From the NCBI GenBank assembly GCA_945876435.1, contig CAMCOD010000006.1, positions 1-64,000 of the forward strand: a DNA stretch of 64,000 bases. The letters are read 5' to 3'. This document shows positions 8,407-16,532 of this stretch, piece after piece; the first letter of the stretch is position 1, and every line of letters starts with the position of its first letter. Position numbers and translations under genes: made by a program. This DNA is from an uncultured Clostridia bacterium. GTDB lineage: Bacteria > Bacillota > Clostridia > Oscillospirales > Ruminococcaceae. The notes beneath the pieces are model-generated. The model searched no databases. It was not told the DNA's origin and saw only the letters and a program-made list of their open reading frames with translations.

Positions 8407-9426
8407 ATGACAACTGTTGAACTGGTAAAGAACCTGTGTGAGTTGGACGGCGTGTCCGGCGCGGAAGATCAGGTTCGGGATTACATAGAATCTCTGGTAA
8501 AAGATCATTGTCAGTGCTCCGTAGATGCACGAGGTAATCTGATTTGCTTTAAGAAGGGTAAAAAAACACCCGCCAAGAAAATTATGCTCTCCGCCCATAT
8601 GGATGAGGTGGGATTTGTTGTAACCGGCGTGGATGATGACGGTTTTCTGCGTTTTTCTACCGTTGGCGGTATCGACTCCCGGGTGGTTATCGGCAAGCGT
8701 GTCCGCCTGGAAAGCGGTATCCCGGCCATTGTCGGTACAAAACCGATTCATATGCAGAGCAAGGAGGAGCAGGACACCCCTCTGAAAATCAGCGATATGT
8801 ATTTGGACATCGGCGCTAAGAATAAAGAGGACGCTCTGAAGGCTGCTGAGTTAGGCGACCACGCTTGTTTCTTCTCCAACTTTGTAGAATTTGGAAATAG
8901 CCGCATTAAGGCAAAGGCTCTGGACGATCGGGCCGGCTGCGCCTGTCTGATCCAGCTTCTTCTGCAGGATGCGGAGTACGATTTTACTGCCTGCTTCACG
9001 GTCTGCGAGGAATGTGGAAAGTCCGGCGCCGACAATGCCGCCTTTTCCGTACAGCCGGACATCGCCATTGTGGTGGAATGTACCACAGCCGCTGATGTTC
9101 ACGGGGTTTCCGAGCTGGATCAGGTGGTGAACCAGGGCCAGGGTCCCTGCCTGTCCTTCATGGACAACGGCTGTATTTATGACCGAGCTCTTTTCCGCAA
9201 AGGTCTGGCCATCGCGAAAGAGAACAATATTCCCTGCCAGGTGAAGCGGGCTGTCTGCGGCGGCAACGATTCTTCTGTGATCCAGGTTACTGGTGCCGGC
9301 ATAAAAGTGATGGCGGTTTCCATGCCAGGACGTTACATTCACTCCGCATCCAGTGTGCTGAAGGTTTCGGATATTGATGCCACTACACAGCTTCTGGGCT
9401 GCTTGGTAAAGGAACTGGCTGACTAA
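8407..9426 (+). CDS. M42 family metallo-aminopeptidase (second of two)
   Basis: A 339-residue M42 peptidase related to but clearly diverged from its upstream neighbour, so not a recent duplication. The metal-site pattern is kept: AHMDE at about residues 63-67, LDDRAG, the Glu pair in CEECG, a Glu in VVECT where many relatives have Asp, and the C-terminal YIHS histidine. Cysteines are unusually frequent. Two such subunits from one operon could form homo-oligomers of different specificity or a mixed particle. Its stop overlaps the next start (TAATG). Confidence 0.88.
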   Translation: MTTVELVKNLCELDGVSGAEDQVRDYIESLVKDHCQCSVDARGNLICFKKGKKTPAKKIMLSAHMDEVGFVVTGVDDDGFLRFSTVGGIDSRVVIGKRVRLESGIPAIVGTKPIHMQSKEEQDTPLKISDMYLDIGAKNKEDALKAAELGDHACFFSNFVEFGNSRIKAKALDDRAGCACLIQLLLQDAEYDFTACFTVCEECGKSGADNAAFSVQPDIAIVVECTTAADVHGVSELDQVVNQGQGPCLSFMDNGCIYDRALFRKGLAIAKENNIPCQVKRAVCGGNDSSVIQVTGAGIKVMAVSMPGRYIHSASSVLKVSDIDATTQLLGCLVKELAD

Positions 9427-10202
9427 TGCTGTGCCTGCCCGATCATCATCGAGAAGCGGAATTCCGCTGCATTTGCCAAACAGATGCTGTTTTTGGGACA
9501 ACCATTCTGTCTCTGTGGCATAGTCACAGGGATAACTGGCGGGATTTCAGTGCATGGCTGGGTACGGATGGGCGCGGAAAGCCCCGTTATGCCCTTTGCC
9601 GCTATGGGCGGTGTTATACTCTTTGTGCGCCTAAGTGCCTGACACCCTTCAGCAGGGACGAGCTTTGCGCTTTTCTCCGCTTAGAACCGAATTTGGAGCT
9701 GGAAGGGGATGGAGCGGTATTAAAAAACCTGCCTCTCAGCCTTCCGCTGGAGGAGAAAAAAATCCTCTCCTCTTCAAAAAAAGGGTTTGTAAAAATGGAA
9801 AACATCAGCATTTGCAAGGATTATACCGCTCTTTGCCGCTTTATCCAGCAGGAACAAGCCCTTGATCGGGAAAAATACCTGTCCAAGATGTTTCCTCTCT
9901 TTCGGAATGGGATGTGTTTGCCCTTTGTTTTTGAAATAAATCATAAAATTTTGGCTTGCGGCCTGTTGGAACTGGGGGAAAAATCCTCTTACGGCTTGAT
10001 TTCCACCGTGATTACCGACAAAAAACAGCGGGGCAGAGGAATAGGCCGTTTAATGGTACAACATTTGTGCGCCTGCTGCGAAGAGCAGCAGCGGATCCCC
10101 TGTTTGGTCTGTGCTGAGGACAGGCTTACCGATTTTTATATGCCTCTTGGGTTCGAGATCCTTCCGCAACGGTATGGTCTGCTCAAAGGAAAACCTGAAT
10201 AA
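9426..10202 (+). CDS. GNAT N-acetyltransferase-like protein
   Basis: A 258-residue protein whose C-terminal half (about 125-255) is a GNAT domain with the acetyl-CoA loop KKQRGRGIG. The N-terminal half is a separate region of unknown function carrying several Cys and aromatic residues. The start ATG overlaps the stop of the M42 gene by one base (TAATG), which indicates translational coupling, and the next gene follows directly. The acceptor substrate cannot be predicted; position in a peptidase run suggests a small amino compound or peptide. Confidence 0.75.
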   Translation: MLCLPDHHREAEFRCICQTDAVFGTTILSLWHSHRDNWRDFSAWLGTDGRGKPRYALCRYGRCYTLCAPKCLTPFSRDELCAFLRLEPNLELEGDGAVLKNLPLSLPLEEKKILSSSKKGFVKMENISICKDYTALCRFIQQEQALDREKYLSKMFPLFRNGMCLPFVFEINHKILACGLLELGEKSSYGLISTVITDKKQRGRGIGRLMVQHLCACCEEQQRIPCLVCAEDRLTDFYMPLGFEILPQRYGLLKGKPE

Positions 10203-10217
10203 TTGGAGCAATTATCA

Positions 10218-11489
10218 ATGAAAAATAATTTCTTTAACATTAACAAAGAGCTTGAAGTTCTGGGTTCCCGGGCGCAGAAAATGGCGTCCGAGCGTTTTCG
10301 CGAAATTGACGAAATCGCCCAGTACAACAGCGAAAAAGTTCTTTCCGCCTTCATTCAGAACGGTGTCAGCGAATCTCACTTTGCGGCTACCACCGGTTAT
10401 GGCTACGGAGACCGGGGACGGGAAGTTTTGGATGCGGTCCTGGCACAGATTTTCGGCTGTGAGGACGCCCTCATCCGTTATAATTTCATGTCCGGCACTC
10501 ATGCTATCGCCACAGCGCTTTTCGGCGTGCTTCGCCCGGGAGATGAAATGGTTTGCCTTACCGGCACTCCTTACGATACTCTCCACGGAGTAATTGGATT
10601 GAACGGCGAAACCGGCTGCGGCTCCTTGAAGGATTTTGGCATCCATTACCGTCAGCTGGAGTTGACCGCAGACGGTAAAGTGGATTACAACAGCATTCCT
10701 GCCGCTGTCCGCGGTGCGAAGGTAGCATATATTCAGCGTTCCAGGGGCTATTCTCTGCGGGATTCTCTGTTTGTAGCCGATATCGAAAAGATCGTAAAGA
10801 AAGTTCGGGAAGCCAATCCGGAAGCCATTATTATGGTGGACAACTGCTACGGAGAATTTGTGGAGCGGCTGGAGCCTACCCAGGTGGGCGCGGATTTGAT
10901 TGTTGGTTCATTGATCAAAAATCCCGGCGGCGGCATAGCTCCTACCGGCGGTTACATTGCCGGCCGTCATGATTTGATCGAGCTTTGTGCGCAGCGTCTG
11001 ACTGCTCCTGGTGTGGGCAAAGAGATCGGCTGCACATTGGGAAACAACCGTTCTCTGTTTATGGGTCTGTTCTTTGCTCCCACGGTGGTTGCCTCCGCGG
11101 TGAAAACAGCCACCTTCGCTTCCGCCCTGTTTGAGCTATTAAAATATGAGGTAACGCCCCGTTACTGTGACCCTCGCGCCGATATCATCCAGGCCATTAA
11201 GCTGAAAGAACCAAAAGCTCTCATCGCTTTCTGCGAAGGTGTTCAAAAGGGCGCGCCGGTGGACTCCTATGTAACGCCGGAACCTTGGGACATGCCTGGT
11301 TATGAGAGTCAGGTAATTATGGCGGCAGGAGCTTTCCACAACGGTGCCTCCATTGAACTGTCTGCTGACGCTCCTCTGCGAGAGCCTTATGCTGTATGGC
11401 TGCAAGGCGGCTTGACCTTCGAAACCGGCAAGGTAGGCATCCTTCTGGCAGCTCAGTCCATGTTGGACAAGGGGATTATAAGTCTGTAA
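10218..11489 (+). CDS. PLP-dependent methionine gamma-lyase/aluminium-resistance family protein
   Basis: A 423-residue fold-type I PLP enzyme of the family often called aluminium resistance protein, related to cystathionine/methionine lyases. The SGTHAIATAL stretch binds cofactor, DNCYGEF carries the aspartate facing the pyridine nitrogen, and GSLIKNPGGG contains the lysine expected to bind PLP. I chose ATG 10218 because GGAG lies 9 nt upstream; the in-frame TTG at 10203 sits on top of that site. It is the last gene of the murD run and ends at a strong terminator. Substrate is not established for the family. Confidence 0.85.
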   Translation: MKNNFFNINKELEVLGSRAQKMASERFREIDEIAQYNSEKVLSAFIQNGVSESHFAATTGYGYGDRGREVLDAVLAQIFGCEDALIRYNFMSGTHAIATALFGVLRPGDEMVCLTGTPYDTLHGVIGLNGETGCGSLKDFGIHYRQLELTADGKVDYNSIPAAVRGAKVAYIQRSRGYSLRDSLFVADIEKIVKKVREANPEAIIMVDNCYGEFVERLEPTQVGADLIVGSLIKNPGGGIAPTGGYIAGRHDLIELCAQRLTAPGVGKEIGCTLGNNRSLFMGLFFAPTVVASAVKTATFASALFELLKYEVTPRYCDPRADIIQAIKLKEPKALIAFCEGVQKGAPVDSYVTPEPWDMPGYESQVIMAAGAFHNGASIELSADAPLREPYAVWLQGGLTFETGKVGILLAAQSMLDKGIISL

Positions 11490-11521
11490 TCGGATACATA
11501 TTGCAATATTATCAATAAAAT

Positions 11522-11556
11522 AAACGCTTCGGATAAAAACCGAAGCGTTTTTCTTT
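11522..11556. terminator. Bidirectional terminator
   Basis: AAACGCTTCGG pairs with CCGAAGCGTTT around a short A-rich loop, with T runs on both strands; it serves the murD run and the convergent GNAT gene. Confidence 0.9.
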
Positions 11557-11560
11557 TTTA

Positions 11561-12067
11561 TTACAGGGAGAGCCAATAACGTTCATAGCGATCACCACTT
11601 TCCGGGACAGTAACAGTGGTATCATAAACGCCGCCATTGGCCAAAATGGTCTTTCGACTGGCTTCGTTGTCTTCCCGGCAAACTACCAGCACTTTTTCCA
11701 TTCCTTTTTCCCGGCACAGGAGAAGAGCCTCATGAAGCATGGCGGTAGCATAGCCTTTGCGCCGCTCGGAGGGCCGGACAGAGTAGCCGATATTACCGGC
11801 GTATTGCGCCATCCATTGGCTCATGGTCCAATGAAACTGCAGGATGCCGACGATTTTTCCGTCATTTTCCCGCACAGCGAGAAAATGATGGGTGTTGCTC
11901 TCCAGATTTCCATAACGCTCCACTCAGTCCAACCATTCACTGGCGCTTTCTACCCGGCGCAGAGAGCGGCAGCCGCCTTCGGGACCGAAACGCAGAAGTT
12001 CCCTGCGATAATCTTCAATTTTTTCCAGATAATCCGCTGTCGCCTGGACTAATTTAATTTCTTTCAC
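11561..12067 (-). pseudogene. GNAT acetyltransferase gene with one in-frame TGA
   Basis: One continuous reading frame of 168 codons encodes a typical small GNAT acetyltransferase except for TGA at 11924-11926. The upstream part starts at GTG 12067, placed by AGGAGG 8 nt before it, and reads to EWLD; the same frame resumes with VERYG and continues through the acetyl-CoA loop RPSERRKGYA to the end. No frameshift or other lesion is seen, so either the gene is newly broken, the UGA is read through, or the downstream part restarts at GTG 11923. The selenium machinery implied elsewhere raises the thought of selenocysteine, but no family precedent or convincing SECIS hairpin supports it. Confidence 0.7.
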
Positions 12068-12141
12068 CCCACACAGCCTCCTGTTACCCAATATGAATGA
12101 GAAAAGTATACACCAAAAGAGGCAGGCTTGAAAAGAAACAT

Positions 12142-12170
12142 TTGTACTTTTTCCCAAGCTATGTTATACT
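12142..12170 (+). promoter_or_regulatory. Promoter of lexA
   Basis: TTGTAC and TATACT with a 17-nt spacer, 59 nt before the lexA ATG. I could not find a clear clostridial LexA box (GAAC-N4-GTTC) overlapping it; a lone GAAC half-site is at about 12184. Confidence 0.7.
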
Positions 12171-12228
12171 AAAAACAGATCAAGAACATTCATTCGTTTT
12201 CCCTAAAAACCGATAAAAGGAGGTTCCT

Positions 12229-12846
12229 ATGAGTTATCCCATGCATCCGGAGAATCAAGCGGCTCTGTCCCAAAAAGAACGGGATATTCTGGAATATATT
12301 ATTCAGCGCTCCCAATCCAGCGTGCCTCCCAGCGTTCGGGAGATCTGCGCTGCTTTAGGCTATAAATCCACCTCAACGGCCCATAAGTATCTCTCTATGC
12401 TGGAGGAAAAGGGCTATCTGGAAAAAGAAAGCGGCAAAAACCGCAGTATTAAGCTGCGGGGCGACAGCGCTGTACAGGTGCCTCTGCTTGGTACCGTGGC
12501 TGCTGGACAGCCGATTCTGGCAGTGGAGCAGATTGAGGATTATATCCCGGTGAAAACCAATTATTCCGGAAAGGATCTCTTTGCTTTGAGAGTACAGGGT
12601 GAGAGTATGATCGGAGTGGGAATCCTTCCCGATGATATTATTATCGCCCGAAAAACACCGGTGGCCTCCAACGGGGAGATCGTAGTGGCTATGGTGGAGG
12701 ACAGTGCCACGGTAAAACGCTTTTTCAAAGAGGATCACCGTTTCCGCCTTCAGCCGGAGAACCCAACGATGGAGCCGATTTATGCCGATCAGGTCACGAT
12801 CCTTGGCAAGGTGATCTCAGTATTTCGCTCCTATGAATCCTTTTAA
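12229..12846 (+). CDS. lexA: SOS repressor LexA
   Basis: A 205-residue LexA with a winged-helix DNA-binding domain (about 1-75) and an S24 self-cleavage domain. The cleavage bond is Ala92-Gly93, the nucleophile Ser126 (GESM) and the general base Lys163 (TVKRF). RecA filaments on damaged DNA trigger self-cleavage and release SOS genes. The start is supported by AAAGGAGG. The following kinase gene begins 25 nt later and may be co-transcribed. No SOS target with a recognisable box is evident in the window. Confidence 0.95.
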   Translation: MSYPMHPENQAALSQKERDILEYIIQRSQSSVPPSVREICAALGYKSTSTAHKYLSMLEEKGYLEKESGKNRSIKLRGDSAVQVPLLGTVAAGQPILAVEQIEDYIPVKTNYSGKDLFALRVQGESMIGVGILPDDIIIARKTPVASNGEIVVAMVEDSATVKRFFKEDHRFRLQPENPTMEPIYADQVTILGKVISVFRSYESF

Positions 12847-12871
12847 AACCACTGGAAAGGGTTGATTTTTT

Positions 12872-13912
12872 ATGGATCTGCTGCCGCTTTTGCAACAGCA
12901 GCGTTATGAGTATCCGGAGATGACGGCTCAGGATTGTGTGAAGCTGATTTATCAGGCGGTTCTTGGCCCAAAACATCTGGGACAGACCGGCAGCCCCAAA
13001 GCGGCCTATATAATAAATGAAATGAACGGTCTCGCCCGCCGGGATATTCCTTTGCTGGAGCCGATCGGCAATGGGCTGTGCCGGCTGAATCTGGATTCCA
13101 GTCTCTGCCGGCTGCGCCCGGAAACCATCCATGGACTGTTTATAAAAACCGCCCAGGATCATCAAGGCAGTCTGGAACAGCTTCAACAACAGCTTTCCCT
13201 TTGGAAAAACAGCGGGATGTTTCCGGAAGAGGAAGCTGCCGCGGAAATCCGGAAGCTCTGCGACAGTCATTACGCGCCGGTCAGCCACAGCGAAGCTTAT
13301 CATCAGGCCTATGATCCTCACTACCGACTGGTAAAACAGTCTTTCACCCGGTTTATTCCTTTGCTGGAGGCCATTGACCGGCGCTTACAGCAGGATATTC
13401 CCACTTTTTTGGCCCTTGAAGGCCGCTGTGCCAGCGGAAAAAGCACTTTATCCCAGCTGTTGGCAGAGATTTATGGCTGTTCGGTGATCCACATGGATGA
13501 TTTCTTCCTTCCTTTCCCACGAAAAACACCGGAACGTCTGGCAGAACCCGGCGGAAATGTGGATCGGGAGCGGTTTTATGAGGAAGTGATCCTGCCGGTG
13601 AAAGATAAGCGGCCTTTTTCCTACGGTGTTTATGACTGCGCAGTGGGGGCGATCACGGATTCCAGAGAAGTAAAACCCGGCCAACTGCTGATCGTGGAAG
13701 GTTCTTACTGTCTGCATCCACTGTATCAGGATGACTATGACCTGAAAGCCTTCCTGACCTGCTCTCCGGAGCGGCAGGCACAGCGCATTCTGGAGCGGAA
13801 TGGCCCAAGGATGCTGGAGCGTTTTCTCCATGAGTGGATTCCCATGGAAGAACAGTATTTCTCCACATTTTCCATTGCGGAGCGCTGTGATTTTGTTATC
13901 TGTACCGACTGA
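12872..13912 (+). CDS. Uridine-kinase-like P-loop protein with extra N-terminal domain
   Basis: A 346-residue two-part protein. Residues 1-165 form an alpha-helical domain of unknown function; residues 175-346 are a uridine kinase-like P-loop domain with Walker A GRCASGKST (184-192) and the acidic pair in HMDDFF typical of nucleoside kinases, followed by an EGSYCLHP segment. It probably phosphorylates a small substrate with ATP, but the N-terminal domain and the substrate are unknown. It follows lexA by 25 nt, which hints at SOS co-expression, and ends at a strong terminator. Confidence 0.75.
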   Translation: MDLLPLLQQQRYEYPEMTAQDCVKLIYQAVLGPKHLGQTGSPKAAYIINEMNGLARRDIPLLEPIGNGLCRLNLDSSLCRLRPETIHGLFIKTAQDHQGSLEQLQQQLSLWKNSGMFPEEEAAAEIRKLCDSHYAPVSHSEAYHQAYDPHYRLVKQSFTRFIPLLEAIDRRLQQDIPTFLALEGRCASGKSTLSQLLAEIYGCSVIHMDDFFLPFPRKTPERLAEPGGNVDRERFYEEVILPVKDKRPFSYGVYDCAVGAITDSREVKPGQLLIVEGSYCLHPLYQDDYDLKAFLTCSPERQAQRILERNGPRMLERFLHEWIPMEEQYFSTFSIAERCDFVICTD

Positions 13913-13928
13913 AGCGATTGAAAGATAA

Positions 13929-13967
13929 AAAATTCCTCTTTCCCACTTGGGCAAGAGGAATTTTTTC
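13929..13967. terminator. Bidirectional terminator
   Basis: AAAAATTCCTCTT pairs with AAGAGGAATTTTT, with an inner CCCA/TGGG pairing; T runs on both strands. Confidence 0.9.
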
Positions 13968-13995
13968 TTGTGCCACGGAACGGTGCTGATTGCTT

Positions 13996-14310
13996 TCAGA
14001 CCAAGAAAAAATGGTCTTTTTGTTGCCAAAGCCAATGGAATCCCTGGGTCTGTAAACGCCATTTGGGCGGCAGTAGGATCCAGTAGTGTTGAAGGATTTT
14101 CCAGATTTTTTCTGGGATAGCAAGAGACAGGGTATATTTCTGCTTGGACAGCTGCACCATCAGAAAATGACCCTCCCGTTCAACAGACAGCAACGGCTCC
14201 TGGACTGCGGTGCGTTCCAAATATAAAAAAGCTCCAAAACAGCCGCAGAGGATCAGGCATACAGCCAGAAAGGCCGACGCGGTGCGAAAAATAGACACAA
14301 AGCGCTTCAT
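13996..14310 (-). CDS. Small membrane-anchored protein of unknown function
   Basis: A 104-residue protein with an N-terminal hydrophobic segment at about residues 9-30 (containing Leu-Cys-Gly-Cys) and a short extracytoplasmic part rich in Trp, Leu and Lys. I do not recognise a family. The start at 14310 is supported by AAGGAGG 6 nt upstream; the much longer in-frame upstream extension would overlap spoIIP and has no such site. It is divergent from spoIIP, so a sporulation role is possible but unsupported. The Cys pair resembles a lipobox only loosely. Confidence 0.55.
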   Translation of the reverse strand: MKRFVSIFRTASAFLAVCLILCGCFGAFLYLERTAVQEPLLSVEREGHFLMVQLSKQKYTLSLAIPEKIWKILQHYWILLPPKWRLQTQGFHWLWQQKDHFFLV

Positions 14311-14392
14311 GGAACGCCTCCTTACCTGAATAGACTGTTTCTTCTCCGCATAAACTTTGAAAAAGGTCATTTCAAAGGGCGGAGGTCTCAAT

Positions 14393-15583
14393 ATGCAAAA
14401 ACGCAAAATACATGGCCGGCGGCGTCCTTTTTGGCTGCTGATTGCCATGTTTCTTTTTCTACTGGGTGGAAAGCTGCTGCCTATGGGAAAGCCGGTGCTG
14501 CTTTCCTCTCTGCAAACATTGGCGCTTGCCTCGGCTATGGGAACACAGCCACAGCATTCCATGACCATCCTGAAGGGGCAGATTCTGTCGGATCAGGATA
14601 AACAGGCAGAAGAAATACCAATCGTAGATTTTTTTGAGGAGGAAAAGGTTTCCGAAGAACAAAATATTCAGGAGGAAACTCCGGTTTTGGATACATCTGC
14701 CACCACAAAACCTGTTTCGGAATCGACACCGGAAGCGCCTCAACCGATTCCGGAACAATATCAGGGTCCCATTGTTGAAGAAACCCTAGGCGGACAGGCA
14801 AAGACAGGCTTTCCTTCTTACCATAATATTTTGATCAAAAACAGCAGCAACCTTTCCGACGCGCAGGTTTTGGAAATTGTGGAACAGGAGCATGAGCTAC
14901 CGATCACCAGTGAAGGACCACAGGTATTGCTCTACCATACTCATGCGACAGAAAGTTTTGAGCCCTACGACAGCGATGTTTACGATACCCGAAATACCTG
15001 GCGATCCACGGATAACAGCGAAAATATGGTAGCGGTGGGAGATGAAATCGCTGCCGCGATCGAAGCCTGGGGCATCCAAGTGATCCATGATACAACCCAG
15101 CATGACTATCCTTCCTATAATGGCTCCTATGAGCGCAGTGCAGCCACCATCGAAAGTTACTTGGAAAAATATCCGTCTATTTGCGTTGCGCTGGATATTC
15201 ATCGGGATGCTATTCAGCGGGAAGAGACTCTGGTGAAACCGGTCAATGTTGTGAATGGTCAAAAAGTCGCTCAGTTAATGATCATTGCGGGCTGCGACGA
15301 TGATGGCAGCCTGAATATCCCTACCTGGAAGGATAACCTGCGCTTTGCCGCCAGGCTTCAGAGCCAGATTGAAACCATGTATCCCGGCTTATGCCGTCCG
15401 CTTTACGTTACCTACCGCAAATATAACCAGCATTTGACCAATGGTTCTCTGCTTTTTGAAGTCGGCTCTCACGGAAATACGCTGGAGGAGGCGAAAGCCT
15501 GCGGCAGAATGGCCGGAGATGCCATAGGAGCATACTTAGCAGGACTGCTCACGCCTGAAGGAGAAGCAGTTCCTCCAACGTAA
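14393..15583 (+). CDS. spoIIP: Stage II sporulation protein P
   Basis: A 396-residue SpoIIP, the amidase/endopeptidase that with SpoIID and SpoIIM degrades septal peptidoglycan during engulfment of the forespore. A membrane anchor is at about 13-29, followed by an acidic, Pro-rich linker, then the amidase domain with the zinc-site motif HTHATES (182-188) and the conserved DIHRDA segment. ATG 14393 has GGAGG 7 nt upstream; the in-frame TTG at 14357 is less likely. In Bacillus gpr and spoIIP are tandem; here gpr is convergent and overlaps its 3' end by 35 nt. Confidence 0.93.
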   Translation: MQKRKIHGRRRPFWLLIAMFLFLLGGKLLPMGKPVLLSSLQTLALASAMGTQPQHSMTILKGQILSDQDKQAEEIPIVDFFEEEKVSEEQNIQEETPVLDTSATTKPVSESTPEAPQPIPEQYQGPIVEETLGGQAKTGFPSYHNILIKNSSNLSDAQVLEIVEQEHELPITSEGPQVLLYHTHATESFEPYDSDVYDTRNTWRSTDNSENMVAVGDEIAAAIEAWGIQVIHDTTQHDYPSYNGSYERSAATIESYLEKYPSICVALDIHRDAIQREETLVKPVNVVNGQKVAQLMIIAGCDDDGSLNIPTWKDNLRFAARLQSQIETMYPGLCRPLYVTYRKYNQHLTNGSLLFEVGSHGNTLEEAKACGRMAGDAIGAYLAGLLTPEGEAVPPT

Positions 15584-16358
15584 GAGAAGGATGAAGCGCG
15601 CGGTTGATGCCGGAGGCTAAAAAAGAGGCTCCCCGCTGAATCAAAAGGTCGATTTGACGGGGCGTGGTCATCATCGGTTCTGCTGTTTCGTGTCCGATCA
15701 GCTGGGAAAGGTCGGTGACAGTGGGAATCCCGACAGCAATAACTGGTATACCCAAGGTTTGTTGGTTTAGCTCTTTTCTGGAATTAAGAACGCCGGAACC
15801 AGGTACGATGCCGGTATTAGCGATCTGTACAGTTGTACCAAGACGTTCTATAGACGCAGAAGCCATGGCATCAATGACGATCAGGGCTGCGGGCTGGACC
15901 TCCTCTGTGACCGCTCGGATGGTTTCAATGGCCTCCAGACCGGTCTTGCCTAATACGTTGGGGGTAATAGCCGCCACGGTCCGTAAGTCGGGGAAGGTGT
16001 CTGCCAGATGGCGGGTCACCAAAATCTGTTCCGCCACAGATGGTCCCAGGGCATCCGGTGTGATTTCCCGATTGCCCAGTCCTACCACAAGGATCGTCCC
16101 TTTTTCCGGAAGCAGCGCTTTGATGCCGGCGGCGAGTGCCTCGACCATTTCCGCTGCGCTGCTGTTTTCTTCCCAAAAGGGAGGGGTATCCAGCGTAACG
16201 TATACCCCTTTGGGTTTTCCAATTTTTCGCGCTCCCTCATCGCTGTGGATCTCCACCACCGAGATCCGGCCCTGTTTCAGCGGCTGACTGTCATAATATA
16301 CGCCTTCCGGCAGAGTGCTGCTGTCCTTTAAGCATTCCGCCGCCAAATCGGTACGCAT
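15549..16358 (-). CDS. gpr: Spore protease GPR
   Basis: A 269-residue GPR, the aspartic-like endopeptidase that degrades small acid-soluble proteins when spores germinate. The N-terminal MRTDLAAE is the expected propeptide start, and the GLGNREITPDALGP and VIDAMAS motifs are conserved. ATG 16358 is preceded by AGGAG at 8 nt; a second ATG six bases upstream is closer to the site than usual. It is shorter than Bacillus GPR (about 370). Its 3' end overlaps spoIIP tail to tail by 35 nt. Confidence 0.93.
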   Translation of the reverse strand: MRTDLAAECLKDSSTLPEGVYYDSQPLKQGRISVVEIHSDEGARKIGKPKGVYVTLDTPPFWEENSSAAEMVEALAAGIKALLPEKGTILVVGLGNREITPDALGPSVAEQILVTRHLADTFPDLRTVAAITPNVLGKTGLEAIETIRAVTEEVQPAALIVIDAMASASIERLGTTVQIANTGIVPGSGVLNSRKELNQQTLGIPVIAVGIPTVTDLSQLIGHETAEPMMTTPRQIDLLIQRGASFLASGINRALHPSLTLEELLLLQA

Positions 16359-16532
16359 TCGCATCGCTCCTTTTTTCGTTTTCCAGCTTAGTATGAGAAA
16401 AAAAACAGGGGATATGCACTTTTTCCTATTGTTTCCCACGATCCCTGGGCCTTTGTTCATGGATTCTTCATTGAAAAGCCCAGACGGCTGTGATAGAATG
16501 AAAAACGGAAAAACGATTCAGGAGTTCTTGGC

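Noticed and set aside
10145..10165. GGTTCGA-like tRNA T-loop
   Set aside because: It lies inside the GNAT coding sequence and no cloverleaf arms surround it.
11924..11926. Selenocysteine at the UGA of the GNAT gene
   Set aside because: No Cys or Sec precedent at this position in the family and no clear SECIS hairpin; nonsense mutation is simpler.
12180..12200. LexA box upstream of lexA
   Set aside because: Only one half-site (GAAC) is present without the inverted partner at the right spacing.
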